From Streptomyces aureus (lineage in GTDB: Bacteria > Actinomycetota > Actinomycetes > Streptomycetales > Streptomycetaceae): a DNA stretch of 64,000 nucleotides. Position 1 is the first letter of the stretch. Each line of letters begins with the position of its first letter. The position numbers were made by a program, and so were the translations under genes. Positions 1 through 7,879 of this stretch are shown here, piece after piece. The notes below the pieces were generated by a model that made no database searches, had not been told where the DNA came from, and saw nothing but the letters and a program-made list of their open reading frames with translations. Where the stretch lies: NCBI RefSeq assembly GCF_000725495.1, contig NZ_JNZD01000001.1, positions 124,001 to 188,000 on the forward strand, read 5' to 3'.

Positions 1-30
1 GACGGGACGGGGAGGGTATCAAGGACGTGA

Positions 31-1536
31 TCATGTCTCCGAGGAGAGGTGCCCGCCGCGGCGGGCGGGGTGCGCCGGCTGGGCCAGCACCGCTCCGAGG
101 ACGAGGCCGACCGCGATGGCCGTGACGATCGTGACGAGTTTCAGCAGGTCACGGAAGCCCTCGATGACATAGCCGCCGGCCAGGGTGGTCAGCCCGCGCA
201 TGCCGAGGGAGCCGACGGTGAGGGTGAAGAAGCCGGGCAGCAGCAGGACGAGCCGGGGCGGCTGCTTCGGGCGCAGGGTGAGCCTGGTCGTGACGGCGGC
301 CAGGACGGCGGCCGCGACGAACGTTCCGCCCGTCTCGCCGATCGCCTTGGTGGCCAGCGACTGCACGCCGACGGTGACGTACACCAGGGCGAGCAGGAGC
401 GGCAGGAGCCGGAAGGGGATGGCGAAGGCCAGCAGCGTGCCGGCCGTGAAGACGATCCAGCTCAGGAAGAGCGCCCAGCGCGGCAGATCGGACGCGGCGG
501 CCACGTCGAAGAGGGCGCGGGTGGAGGTGCCGGTGAGATACAGACCCAGCAGGACGCCGACGTAGAGCTGTACGAGGAGGAAGGCGGCGTAGACGAGCCG
601 GATCGCGCCGGTGGTGATGAAACCGGCGGCGAGTTCGGCCGTGGCGGCGCTCAGATAGTCGCCGGGGACGAAGAAGAAGAGCGCGGGCAGCATGAGCAGG
701 ACGGGGCCGCCGTGCGCGGTGTCGCGGGCGAACACCTCGACGGTGATCACGGAGACGGTGGTCGAGACGACCAGCGGGAGCACCGGGGCGTACCGGGGGA
801 ACCGGTCCGCCGTGACGGCCAGCACGGCGGAGACGCTGCCGAGGACGGCCGTGGCGCCCACCTCGTACCAGGTGGACTGCATGAGCGGGGCGAAGCCCAG
901 GGTGAACAGGACGATGCCGAGCAGCTTGAGCCACCAGGGGTAGGGCGGCGGGGACGTCTCGATCGCCACCAGCCCCCGGTGGGCCTCGGCCAGGCCGGTC
1001 CGCCCCGCGCGCACGTCCTGGACGAGCGGTTTGAGCGCCACGACCTGGTCGAGCCGGAAGACCTCGGGCACTCCGCGCAGGGTGACCGTCCGGGCCTCGC
1101 CGCGGACGGTGACGGTCAGCGCGGCGGCGTCGGGCACGAGGAGGACGGAGGCGTCGGCGCCCAGGGCGCGGGCGGTGTGCCGGACGGTGTGCTCGACGTC
1201 GACGGCGCCCTCACCGCTGGAGCGCAGCAGCAGCCCGGTCAACCGGGCCAGGAACGCGACGACTTCCCCCGGACCGGCCTCGACACCCGACCCGGCGCCC
1301 GGTCCACCGTCCCGCCCGGGGTCCGGCTCGGCATCCGGCCCGGGTTCCCGTCCGGCATCCGACCCGGGTTCCCCTGCGGCGTCCGGTCCGTGGTCCGGCC
1401 CGGCGTCCCGCCCGCCGTCGTGCCCGGCATCCGCCCCGGTGTCCCGCCCGCGGTCCGGCCCAGGTTCCCGTCCGGCGCCCGGCCCGGAATCCCGCCCGGA
1501 ATCCCGTCCGGAATCCGGTCCCGTGTCAGGTTCCAT
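31..1536 (-). CDS. ThrE-type threonine/serine exporter family membrane protein with repetitive N-terminus
   Basis: Protein of 501 residues. Residues about 1-87 are a low-complexity stretch of D-x-G-R-D and E-P-G-P type units. Residues about 90-195 form the soluble domain seen before the membrane part of ThrE/YjjP proteins, and about ten hydrophobic segments follow from residue 199 (a PWWLKLLG segment) to the C-terminus. The family exports threonine, serine and small peptides across the inner membrane; this substrate is inferred from the family only. The ATG at 1536 has a strong GGGGAGG ribosome site six bases upstream, so the repeat-rich N-terminus appears genuinely translated. The gene stands alone and diverges from the permease operon at 1814. 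Confidence 0.8.
   Translation of the reverse strand: MEPDTGPDSGRDSGRDSGPGAGREPGPDRGRDTGADAGHDGGRDAGPDHGPDAAGEPGSDAGREPGPDAEPDPGRDGGPGAGSGVEAGPGEVVAFLARLTGLLLRSSGEGAVDVEHTVRHTARALGADASVLLVPDAAALTVTVRGEARTVTLRGVPEVFRLDQVVALKPLVQDVRAGRTGLAEAHRGLVAIETSPPPYPWWLKLLGIVLFTLGFAPLMQSTWYEVGATAVLGSVSAVLAVTADRFPRYAPVLPLVVSTTVSVITVEVFARDTAHGGPVLLMLPALFFFVPGDYLSAATAELAAGFITTGAIRLVYAAFLLVQLYVGVLLGLYLTGTSTRALFDVAAASDLPRWALFLSWIVFTAGTLLAFAIPFRLLPLLLALVYVTVGVQSLATKAIGETGGTFVAAAVLAAVTTRLTLRPKQPPRLVLLLPGFFTLTVGSLGMRGLTTLAGGYVIEGFRDLLKLVTIVTAIAVGLVLGAVLAQPAHPARRGGHLSSET
1265..1536 (-). repeat. degenerate short tandem repeats coding the ThrE N-terminus
   Basis: A run of imperfect 6-18 bp units of the kind cccgtccggaat and gtccggcccgg covers the first 90 codons of the exporter gene. 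Units are multiples of three, so copy-number change keeps the reading frame. The encoded segment is rich in Asp, Gly, Arg and Pro. Confidence 0.7.
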
Positions 1537-1723
1537 CGGCCGCCTCCCCTCGCCGCGTGCCCCACCACCCGCCGGGATGCGCGCGGCCCCACCCCAGCCT
1601 GCGGAGCACCCGCCCGGCGGGCGAGCGAGGCGGTCCGAACGAGTGAGTGCGCCCTGGCGACGCGCGAACAGCCCCTCAGCCGGCCCGGGGTGTCAAGCGT
1701 CGGGGGCCGGTGGCGGTGGGCGA

Positions 1724-1767
1724 TCACTCGGACGGATCACCCTGCGCGCGGAGCCGCTCACTCGGAC
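1724..1767. promoter_or_regulatory. pair of direct repeats upstream of the permease operon
   Basis: The 10-mer tcactcggac occurs at 1724-1733 and again at 1758-1767, 34 bp apart (about three helical turns), within the 277-bp divergent intergenic region. A regulator site is possible. No -35/-10 pair stands out. The permease ATG itself has a near-perfect AAGGAGG site. Confidence 0.25.
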
Positions 1768-1813
1768 AGAGGCTGGCCCCATCGCTCTCGACGCGCGGAA
1801 CAAGGAGGGTCCG

Positions 1814-3283
1814 ATGAGCTCGATGGACATGCCCGCGGACGCGCCACGGCCGGCGGCGCAGACGGCGCGGGTCTCGGTGCCGGCGGCACCCAGACTCACC
1901 TGGCTGACGCTGGCGCTCATGACGACCGCCTCGGTGGCGAGCCTGCGGGCCGCCCCCACGATGGCGGTGTACGGCCTGGCCTGCGTGTTCCTCTACATCG
2001 TCCCGGCCATCGTGTTCCTGCTGCCCACCGCGCTGGTCTCGGCCGAGCTGGCCTCGGGCTGGAACGGCGGTGTCTACCGCTGGGTGAGCGAAGGACTGTC
2101 GAAACCGCTCGGATTCCTCGCCGTGTGGTGCCAGTTCGCGATGACGATCTTCTACTACCCGAGCCTGCTGGCCTTCGTCGCGAGCACCATCGCGTACATC
2201 ATCGACCCGGCCCTCGCCTCCAGCGGCCTCTACACCGCGATCGTCATCGTGGTCCTGTACTGGACCGGCGTCTGGGTCTCCTCCCGCGGCACCAAGGCAC
2301 TGGCCGGACTGTCCAGTTGGGGCCTGGTCATCGGCACCCTGGTGCCCGGCACGATCCTCGTCGTGCTCGGCATGGTCTTCCTGGCCCAGGGCAACCCCTC
2401 GGCGGCGCCCATGACGGCGAGCCACCTGCTGCCGGAGTGGACGGGCCTGGCCAGCCTCGTCCTGATCGTCAACAACTTCCTCTCCTACTCCGGCATGGAG
2501 ATGAACGCCGTCCACGTCTCCTCGCTGAAGGACCCGGCGAAGGAGTACCCGAAGTCGATGTTCCTGGCCATGGGCCTGGTGCTGCTGATCTTCATCCTGC
2601 CCGCGCTCGCCATCAGCTGGGTCGTGCCCGCCGACCAGACCAGCCTCACCGCCGGTGTGATGCAGGCGTTCGACGCGTTCTTCTCGTACTTCGACATCGG
2701 CTGGATGACCCCCATCGCCGCGGTGATGCTGATCTCCGCGTCGCTGGCGGGCATGCTGACCTGGCTCGCCGGGCCGTCCAAGGGCCTGCTGGAGATCTCC
2801 CGCAGCGAGGGCTACCTGCCGCCGTACCTGCAGCAGCTGAACCGGTTCGGCATCCAGCAGAACATCCTGGTCAGCCAGGGCATCGTGACCACGGTGATCG
2901 CGCTGGGCTACGCGTTCATCCCGAACGTCTCCAACGTGTACTGGATCTTCTCGACGATCACCACGCAGGTGTACCTCATCGTCTACCTGCTGATGTTCGT
3001 CGCGGCGGTCCGGCTGCGGAAGAACCAGCCCGACCACCCGCGCGGCTACCGCGTCCCGGCGCTCACCCTGGTGTGCGTGGTCGGCTTCCTGGCCTCGGCC
3101 GCGGCCATGGTCATCGGCTTCGTGCCGCCGTCCCAGTTCGGCAGCAACAGCGTCCTGGTGTACGTCGTCATCATCGGCTGCGGTCTCGGCGCCCTCGGCC
3201 TGCTGATCCCCTGGGCGTTCCTGAAGTTCCGCAAGCCCAGCTGGCAGTCGGAAGCCGCTCGCGAGGAGGAGGCGGGGGCATGA
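1814..3283 (+). CDS. APC superfamily amino acid permease
   Basis: Protein of 489 residues with about twelve membrane segments starting near residue 35. The pattern is that of amino acid/polyamine/organocation permeases, closest in feel to GadC/glutamate-GABA antiporter-like members (first core helix about residues 55-75, then an ELASGWNGGVYRW motif). Expected role: uptake or exchange of an amino acid across the cytoplasmic membrane. The start is chosen at the ATG preceded by AAGGAGG at seven bases; the much longer upstream frame is not coding. The stop overlaps the next start as ATGA, and a peptidase gene follows, so the permease probably belongs to an amino acid or dipeptide utilisation operon. 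The substrate cannot be read from the sequence. Confidence 0.88.
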   Translation: MSSMDMPADAPRPAAQTARVSVPAAPRLTWLTLALMTTASVASLRAAPTMAVYGLACVFLYIVPAIVFLLPTALVSAELASGWNGGVYRWVSEGLSKPLGFLAVWCQFAMTIFYYPSLLAFVASTIAYIIDPALASSGLYTAIVIVVLYWTGVWVSSRGTKALAGLSSWGLVIGTLVPGTILVVLGMVFLAQGNPSAAPMTASHLLPEWTGLASLVLIVNNFLSYSGMEMNAVHVSSLKDPAKEYPKSMFLAMGLVLLIFILPALAISWVVPADQTSLTAGVMQAFDAFFSYFDIGWMTPIAAVMLISASLAGMLTWLAGPSKGLLEISRSEGYLPPYLQQLNRFGIQQNILVSQGIVTTVIALGYAFIPNVSNVYWIFSTITTQVYLIVYLLMFVAAVRLRKNQPDHPRGYRVPALTLVCVVGFLASAAAMVIGFVPPSQFGSNSVLVYVVIIGCGLGALGLLIPWAFLKFRKPSWQSEAAREEEAGA

Positions 3284-3717
3284 GTCCCACCCGGTTCGCG
3301 TCCGAGCACAAGTGGATCTACTACGGCGCGATCATCGTGCTGCTGGGCCTCGTCGTGGCCGGCCTCGTGCGCTACAAGGCCATCACGACGAACAACAAGG
3401 CCGTGAGCAAGGCCAACCAGCTCGCCGACGCCGCCGTGGAGGCCGGACTCCCGCGCCCCGACACGGAGTTGATCGCGAGTGTTCTGGGCACCGACGGCGG
3501 CCTGGTCTGCGACGATCCGGCCAGCGCCCTCAAGTCGGCACTGTGGAAGATCAACGTGTCCAACGGCGCCGCGTTCGTCGGGCAGCGGCCCGTCATCGGC
3601 GACGGCAGGGCACTCCGGGCGGAGGCCACGATCATCGAGATCTACTGCCCGGACAAGCTGGACAAGATCCAGGACCGGCTCGACGACCTGAAGACCGACG
3701 ACACGGTGAGGCGCTGA
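3280..3717 (+). CDS. small single-span membrane-anchored protein of unknown function
   Basis: Protein of 145 residues. A short basic N-terminus is followed by one hydrophobic helix (about residues 13-32, ending in a Lys/Arg pair), so the rest should lie outside the membrane. The soluble part has a pair of cysteines (near residues 78 and 125) that could form a disulfide. I do not recognise the family. The start overlaps the permease stop as ATGA, and the peptidase starts two bases after its stop, so translation is coupled on both sides. A permease accessory or substrate-binding role is a reasonable inference from this position only. Confidence 0.8.
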   Translation: MSPTRFASEHKWIYYGAIIVLLGLVVAGLVRYKAITTNNKAVSKANQLADAAVEAGLPRPDTELIASVLGTDGGLVCDDPASALKSALWKINVSNGAAFVGQRPVIGDGRALRAEATIIEIYCPDKLDKIQDRLDDLKTDDTVRR

Positions 3718-3719
3718 CC

Positions 3720-5078
3720 ATGTCCGAACTCGCCGCGACGATCGCCGGGTTGATGGGCCGGGCCAAGACCGACCTGGCCGAACTCGTCGCGATCCCCTCC
3801 GTCGCCGACCCGCGCCAGTACCCTCCCGAGGAGTGCCGGCGCGCCGCGCAGTGGGTCGCGGACGCCTTCACCGAGGCCGGACTGCACGACGTCCACCTCG
3901 CCGAGACGCCCGACGGCAGCCACGCCGTCATCGGCCACCGCCCGCCGCCGCCCGGCGCCCCCACCGTCCTGCTGTACTGCCACTACGACGTGCAGCCGCC
4001 GCTGGACGACGACGCCTGGACCACACCGCCCTTCGCCCTGACCGAACGCGACGGCCGCTGGTACGGCCGGGGCACCGCGGACTGCAAGGGCAACATCGTG
4101 ATGCACCTGACCGCCCTGCGGGCGCTCGGCGACGACATCCCGGTCGGCCTGAAGTTCGTCGCCGAGGGCTCGGAGGAGCAGGGCACGGGCGGCCTGGAGG
4201 GCTACGTCGCCCAGCACCCGGAGCAGTTCCTCGCCGACGCGCTGCTGGTGTGCGACACCGGCAACGCGGAGGTCGGCACGGGCACCGCCACCATCACCCT
4301 GCGCGGCCTCGTCAACGTCGTCGTCACCGTCGAGACACTGGCCGGAGAGATCCACTCGGGCATGTTCGGCGGCCCCGCCCCGGACGCGCTCGCCGCGCTG
4401 ATCCAGCTGCTCTCCACCCTGCGCGACCCGGCCACCGGCGCCACCCGCGTCGAGGGACTGGACTGCGAGGGCACCTGGGAGGGCGTCGGCTACGACGAGG
4501 GGCAGTTCCGCGCGGACGCCGGAGTGCTGGACGGCGTGGGACTCACCGGGACCGGCACGGTCGCCGACCGGCTGTGGGCCCGCCCCGCCGTCACCGTCCT
4601 CGGCGTCGACTGCCCCCGGGTGGTCGGCTCCGCCGCCGCCGTGCCACCCACCGCCCGGGCCCGTGTCAGTCTGCGGATTCCCCCCGGCACGGACCCCGCG
4701 GCCGCCCGCGCCGCCCTCACCCGGCATCTCACCGGGGCCGCGCCCTGGGGAGTCCGGGTGAGCGTCGAGGACGAGAGCGCCGGCGCCCCCTTCCGGGCGG
4801 CCACCGACGGCCCCGCGTACGCGGCACTCGGCCGCGCCATGGACGAGGTCTACGGCAAGCCCCTGGCATTCCTCGGCCAGGGCGGCTCCATCCCGCTGTG
4901 CAACGTCCTCGCCGAGACCTACCCGCGCGCCGAGATCGTCCTCATGGGCGTGGAGGAGCCCAAGTGCCTCATCCACGCGCCGAACGAGAGCGTGGATCCG
5001 TCCGAGATCGAGCACATGGCCCACGTCGAGGCGCTGTTCCTGCGCACCTACGCCGACGCCAGGGAGCGCGGCCGCTGA
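3720..5078 (+). CDS. M20 family metallopeptidase / dipeptidase
   Basis: Protein of 452 residues with the di-zinc M20 architecture. An H-x-D pair lies in YCHYDVQP (about residues 88-90), the bridging Asp in GTADCKG (about 121), and the catalytic Glu-Glu pair in EGSEEQGTGG (about 152-153). A lid-domain His lies in GEIHSGMFGG, and the distal His in CLIHAPNES near the end. Length and motifs match the cytosolic carnosinase/CNDP-like dipeptidases (M20 dipeptidase branch). It is the third gene of the permease operon, two bases after the small membrane protein, which suggests hydrolysis of an imported dipeptide or N-acyl amino acid. The ATG at 3720 is the only start that fits the operon spacing. Confidence 0.88.
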   Translation: MSELAATIAGLMGRAKTDLAELVAIPSVADPRQYPPEECRRAAQWVADAFTEAGLHDVHLAETPDGSHAVIGHRPPPPGAPTVLLYCHYDVQPPLDDDAWTTPPFALTERDGRWYGRGTADCKGNIVMHLTALRALGDDIPVGLKFVAEGSEEQGTGGLEGYVAQHPEQFLADALLVCDTGNAEVGTGTATITLRGLVNVVVTVETLAGEIHSGMFGGPAPDALAALIQLLSTLRDPATGATRVEGLDCEGTWEGVGYDEGQFRADAGVLDGVGLTGTGTVADRLWARPAVTVLGVDCPRVVGSAAAVPPTARARVSLRIPPGTDPAAARAALTRHLTGAAPWGVRVSVEDESAGAPFRAATDGPAYAALGRAMDEVYGKPLAFLGQGGSIPLCNVLAETYPRAEIVLMGVEEPKCLIHAPNESVDPSEIEHMAHVEALFLRTYADARERGR

Positions 5079-5136
5079 ACGAATCCCCCGGCCCGCGCGT
5101 CCCCGTACCGACCGGACGGCGGACGGGGAGGACCAC

Positions 5137-5751
5137 ATGAGGAAGCAGGGCAGGGCGAGGGCGATCGGCGGCATGACGGCCGCGACCGCGGTGGCACTGG
5201 TGGTGGTCCAGGGGTCCGCCGCCGGGTCGGGAGGCGGCGGGCGGGAGCCCGTCGCGGAGCACACGTCCGTGTGCGTCGGCACCCGGGCGGCGCACACGCC
5301 GCCCGGCCGGGAGCCGGCGGTGATCCGGATGGCCTCGTACGCGGACGGGATCGGCAAGGGGCGCCACAAGGACGTCTACACCGGCGTGTCCGTGGACGAG
5401 CGCCACAAGGCCGTGGACGTGTACCGGATCCCCTCCAAGGCCTTCGACGCGGACCTCTGCGCCCATGCCGAGAAGGGACTGAAGGTGCGGATCCACGACA
5501 CGGACGTCACCGAACGACGGCTCATGACCCTCGTCGACCGGGTGGGCGACGACATGGACCGCTGGGACGGCCGGTTCCGGCTGAACCAGGTGGGCCCCGA
5601 CATCCACGGCTACGTGATCTTCGGTGTGGACCGCCCGGCGACGGCCGAGCCCATCCTGAAGAAGGCCTTCGGCGCGTTCTGGGCCCGGCACATCAAGGTG
5701 ATCCGTACGCAGACGCCGAGCACCGACTCGGGGACGGCGCGGCTCGGCTGA
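5137..5751 (+). CDS. secreted protein of unknown function
   Basis: Protein of 204 residues with a typical Sec signal peptide: basic start, hydrophobic stretch at about residues 11-26, small residues at about 27-30. The mature part is mixed alpha/beta in composition with two cysteines (about residues 47 and 109) that could pair outside the cell. I do not recognise a domain. A GGGGAGG site sits seven bases before the ATG. It follows the peptidase by 58 bases in the same direction and may share its transcript. Nothing in the sequence fixes a function. Confidence 0.75.
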   Translation: MRKQGRARAIGGMTAATAVALVVVQGSAAGSGGGGREPVAEHTSVCVGTRAAHTPPGREPAVIRMASYADGIGKGRHKDVYTGVSVDERHKAVDVYRIPSKAFDADLCAHAEKGLKVRIHDTDVTERRLMTLVDRVGDDMDRWDGRFRLNQVGPDIHGYVIFGVDRPATAEPILKKAFGAFWARHIKVIRTQTPSTDSGTARLG

Positions 5752-5849
5752 CGGCGGCGCGGCCGGGCCCGGCCGAGGGCGGTGCGGGGCCGGTGCGCGG
5801 CCGGTGCGCGGCCGGCCGTGAACGGCCCGCGCCACGCCCGGGGTTCGGC

Positions 5850-5879
5850 TTGCAGGGGCGCGAACCACCTGCCTATCGT
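5850..5879 (+). promoter_or_regulatory. probable promoter of a leaderless transcript for the molybdenum regulator
   Basis: TTGCAG at 5850-5855 and TATCGT at 5874-5879 are separated by 18 bp. The ATG follows the -10 element by seven bases and has no ribosome site, so transcription would begin at or beside the A of the ATG. Confidence 0.5.
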
Positions 5880-5886
5880 CGCGCCC

Positions 5887-6282
5887 ATGCAGTCGTACAC
5901 CATCGGCCAGGCCGCCCGGCTCCTCGGCGTGAGCCCCGACACCGCCCGCCGCTGGGCGGACGCCGGGCGGGTGGCCACGCACCGGGACGAGAGCGGACGG
6001 CGCCTGATCGAGGGCCGCGACCTCGCCGCGTTCTCGGTGGAACTGGCCGGAACCGGCGGCGAGGAGGGCGTCGCGTCCACGACCTCCGTGCGCAACGCGT
6101 TCCCCGGCATCGTCACCGCCGTCAAACTCGGTGACGTGGCGGCCCAGGTGGAGATCCAGGCGGGACCGCACCGGCTGGTCTCGCTGCTGACCCGCGAGGC
6201 CGTCGAGGAACTGGGCCTGGAGGTCGGCGTGGAGGCCACGGCCCGGGTCAAGTCGACGAACGTGCACATCGACCGCGCCTGA
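5887..6282 (+). CDS. HTH-TOBE molybdenum-responsive regulator
   Basis: Protein of 131 residues. Residues about 1-50 are a MerR/excisionase-like winged helix (YTIGQAARLLGVSPDTARRW). Residues about 68-131 are a molybdate-binding Mop/TOBE domain (RNAFPGIVTAVKLGDVAAQVEIQ, then REAVEELGLEVG). This two-part design is common in actinobacterial molybdate regulators that replace ModE. It sits just upstream of the oxidoreductase and modABC genes, so control of molybdate uptake is likely. The start lacks a ribosome site but sits seven bases after a good -10 element. Confidence 0.85.
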   Translation: MQSYTIGQAARLLGVSPDTARRWADAGRVATHRDESGRRLIEGRDLAAFSVELAGTGGEEGVASTTSVRNAFPGIVTAVKLGDVAAQVEIQAGPHRLVSLLTREAVEELGLEVGVEATARVKSTNVHIDRA

Positions 6283-6298
6283 GAGCGGGCACGAGGGG

Positions 6299-6796
6299 TC
6301 AGTCGGCGACCTCGTCCGGCCAGGACGGGTAGCGGCCGTCCACCCTGATCGTGCCGATCCCGCTGATGTGCCGGGCCCCGCACCGGTCCTGGGGAAGGAC
6401 GAGCTGCGGTCCGGCCCGGTCGAGCGGGGTGCCGTCGATGGCCACCGCCAGCAGTACCGGGGCGTCCGCGAAGTCGGGGTCGATCTCGGCCCAGGTGAGC
6501 AGCGCGTGATGGCCGTCCGCGCCCGCCACCGCGATGAGGAAGCGCAGCCGGTCCTTGCGGCGGGCCGGGTCGAAGCGGGGGCCGGCGTCCCGGAGCACGT
6601 CGTGCAGCAGCGGGCCCTCGAACGCGTGGTGCCGCACTCCGCTGGTGGCGCACTCGAAGGCCACCTTCACCCGGTGCTGGGGCCAGGCGAGCAGATCGGG
6701 CACGGTCAGCCGGGCGGGCCGGGCGAGATCGCCGGTCAGGGCGAGTTCCGCGAGCGGCGGGGCCGGCGGCGCCGGCCGGGTCGGGGACTGGCTCAC
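6299..6796 (-). CDS. small molybdopterin-fold oxidoreductase (sulfite oxidase-like domain)
   Basis: Protein of 165 residues resembling the Moco-binding domain of the sulfite oxidase/YedY superfamily: a TVPDLLAWPQHRVKVAFEC segment, then FEGPLLHDVLRDAG, then the GIGTIRVDGRYPSWPDE tail. It is far shorter than full sulfite oxidases (about 300 residues or more), so it is a minimal or partial form. The Cys in FECATSG (about residue 52) is at the expected molybdenum-ligand position. A GTG start at 6796 is chosen because GGGAGG lies nine bases upstream; the longer ATG version would run into the modA leader. Its place between the molybdenum regulator and modABC supports a Moco link. The substrate is unknown. 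Confidence 0.65.
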   Translation of the reverse strand: MSQSPTRPAPPAPPLAELALTGDLARPARLTVPDLLAWPQHRVKVAFECATSGVRHHAFEGPLLHDVLRDAGPRFDPARRKDRLRFLIAVAGADGHHALLTWAEIDPDFADAPVLLAVAIDGTPLDRAGPQLVLPQDRCGARHISGIGTIRVDGRYPSWPDEVAD

Positions 6797-6864
6797 TGGA
6801 CAGCACCTCCCGGTGGACCGTACCCCGCGGGCGGCCCGGAGCAAACGCACATGCGTACATCCGA

Positions 6865-6990
6865 AGCTCATGGGCACAGCTCATGCGATACGACAGGAGA
6901 CTTACAGCTCGCATCTGCGGAAGTATGATCAGGCCATAGCAGAGCGTGAGCCCAGGACTGAGGATCACGACGGAGGCTCCAGCGAGCCTC
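6865..6990. promoter_or_regulatory. control region between the oxidoreductase and modA
   Basis: The 217-bp divergent gap holds two copies of agctcatg (6865-6872 and 6878-6885, 13 bp apart) and a 6-bp stem hairpin GAGGCT/AGCCTC at 6973-6990 in the modA leader. The repeats are candidate sites for the HTH-TOBE regulator. No clear molybdenum-cofactor riboswitch fold is visible by eye. Confidence 0.3.
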
Positions 6991-7013
6991 AGAGTCTTCG
7001 AGGGAGTAGATCC

Positions 7014-7859
7014 GTGACGACCCGATCCGCCCGCCGGAACCGCCGCAGCACCCGGACCCTGCAGGTGGCCGCCGTCGGTGCCGCCGCGCTGCTGGCCCTG
7101 AGCGCCTGTTCCTCCTCCGACGACAAGGCCGACTCCTCGGACACGACGAAGTCGTCCTCGTCCTCCTCCCCGAAGCTCTCCGGCACGGTGACCGTGTTCG
7201 CCGCGGCCTCCCTGAAGGAGAGCTTCACCGCGCTCGGCCAGCAGTTCGAGAAGGAGCACCCGGGCACCAAGGTCACCTTCAGCTTCGGCGGCAGCGACAG
7301 CCTCGCGGCGAGCATCACCGGCGGCGCCCCGGCGGACGTCTTCGCCGCGGCCAGCCCGAAGACGATGGCCATCGTGACCGACAAGGGCGACGCGGCGACG
7401 GCCCCCGCCACCTTCGTGCGCAACCAGCTGGAGATCGCGACCCTGCCCGGCAACCCGCACAAGGTCGCCTCGCTGAAGGACCTCACCAAGTCCGGTCTCA
7501 AGGTCGTCCTGTGCGACAAGACCGTGCCGTGCGGCGCCGCCGCGCAGAAGGCGCTGGACGCGAGCAAGCTGAAGCTCACCCCCGTCTCCTACGAGCAGGA
7601 CGTCAAGAGCGCCCTGACCAAGGTGGAGCTCAAGGAGGCCGACGCCGCGGTCGTGTACAAGACCGATGTGAAGGCCGCGGGTGACAAGGTGGAGGGCGTG
7701 GAGTTCCCCGAGTCCGCCGACGCCATCAACGACTACCCGATCGCCCTGCTCAAGGACGCGCCCAACTCGGCCGCGGCCAAGGCGTTCATCGCGCTGGTCC
7801 AGTCCGCCGACGGCCAGAAGGTGCTGACGGACGCCGGCTTCCTGAAGCCCACGTCCTGA
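7014..7859 (+). CDS. modA: molybdate ABC transporter substrate-binding lipoprotein
   Basis: Protein of 281 residues. The signal peptide ends in the lipobox LSAC (about residues 24-27), so it is anchored outside the membrane by a lipid. It then has a serine-rich linker and the ModA fold beginning GTVTVFAAASLKESF, with FSFGGSDSLAASI and GAPADVFAAAS as the oxyanion-binding loops. It captures molybdate (or tungstate) and delivers it to ModB. The GTG at 7014 has GAGGGA upstream. modB starts 20 bases after its stop, giving a modABC operon downstream of the molybdenum regulator. Confidence 0.93.
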   Translation: MTTRSARRNRRSTRTLQVAAVGAAALLALSACSSSDDKADSSDTTKSSSSSSPKLSGTVTVFAAASLKESFTALGQQFEKEHPGTKVTFSFGGSDSLAASITGGAPADVFAAASPKTMAIVTDKGDAATAPATFVRNQLEIATLPGNPHKVASLKDLTKSGLKVVLCDKTVPCGAAAQKALDASKLKLTPVSYEQDVKSALTKVELKEADAAVVYKTDVKAAGDKVEGVEFPESADAINDYPIALLKDAPNSAAAKAFIALVQSADGQKVLTDAGFLKPTS

Positions 7860-7879
7860 CCCCCGTCACGAGTGATCCC

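Noticed and set aside
49..3717. Very long plus-strand frame of 1222 codons across the first genes
   Set aside because: It is a shadow of the exporter gene on the other strand up to 1536 and out of frame with the permease. Only its last 145 codons are a real gene (start at 3280).
6797..7013. Molybdenum-cofactor riboswitch upstream of modA
   Set aside because: Only a short hairpin and a pair of direct repeats are seen; the multi-stem fold of that riboswitch could not be drawn.
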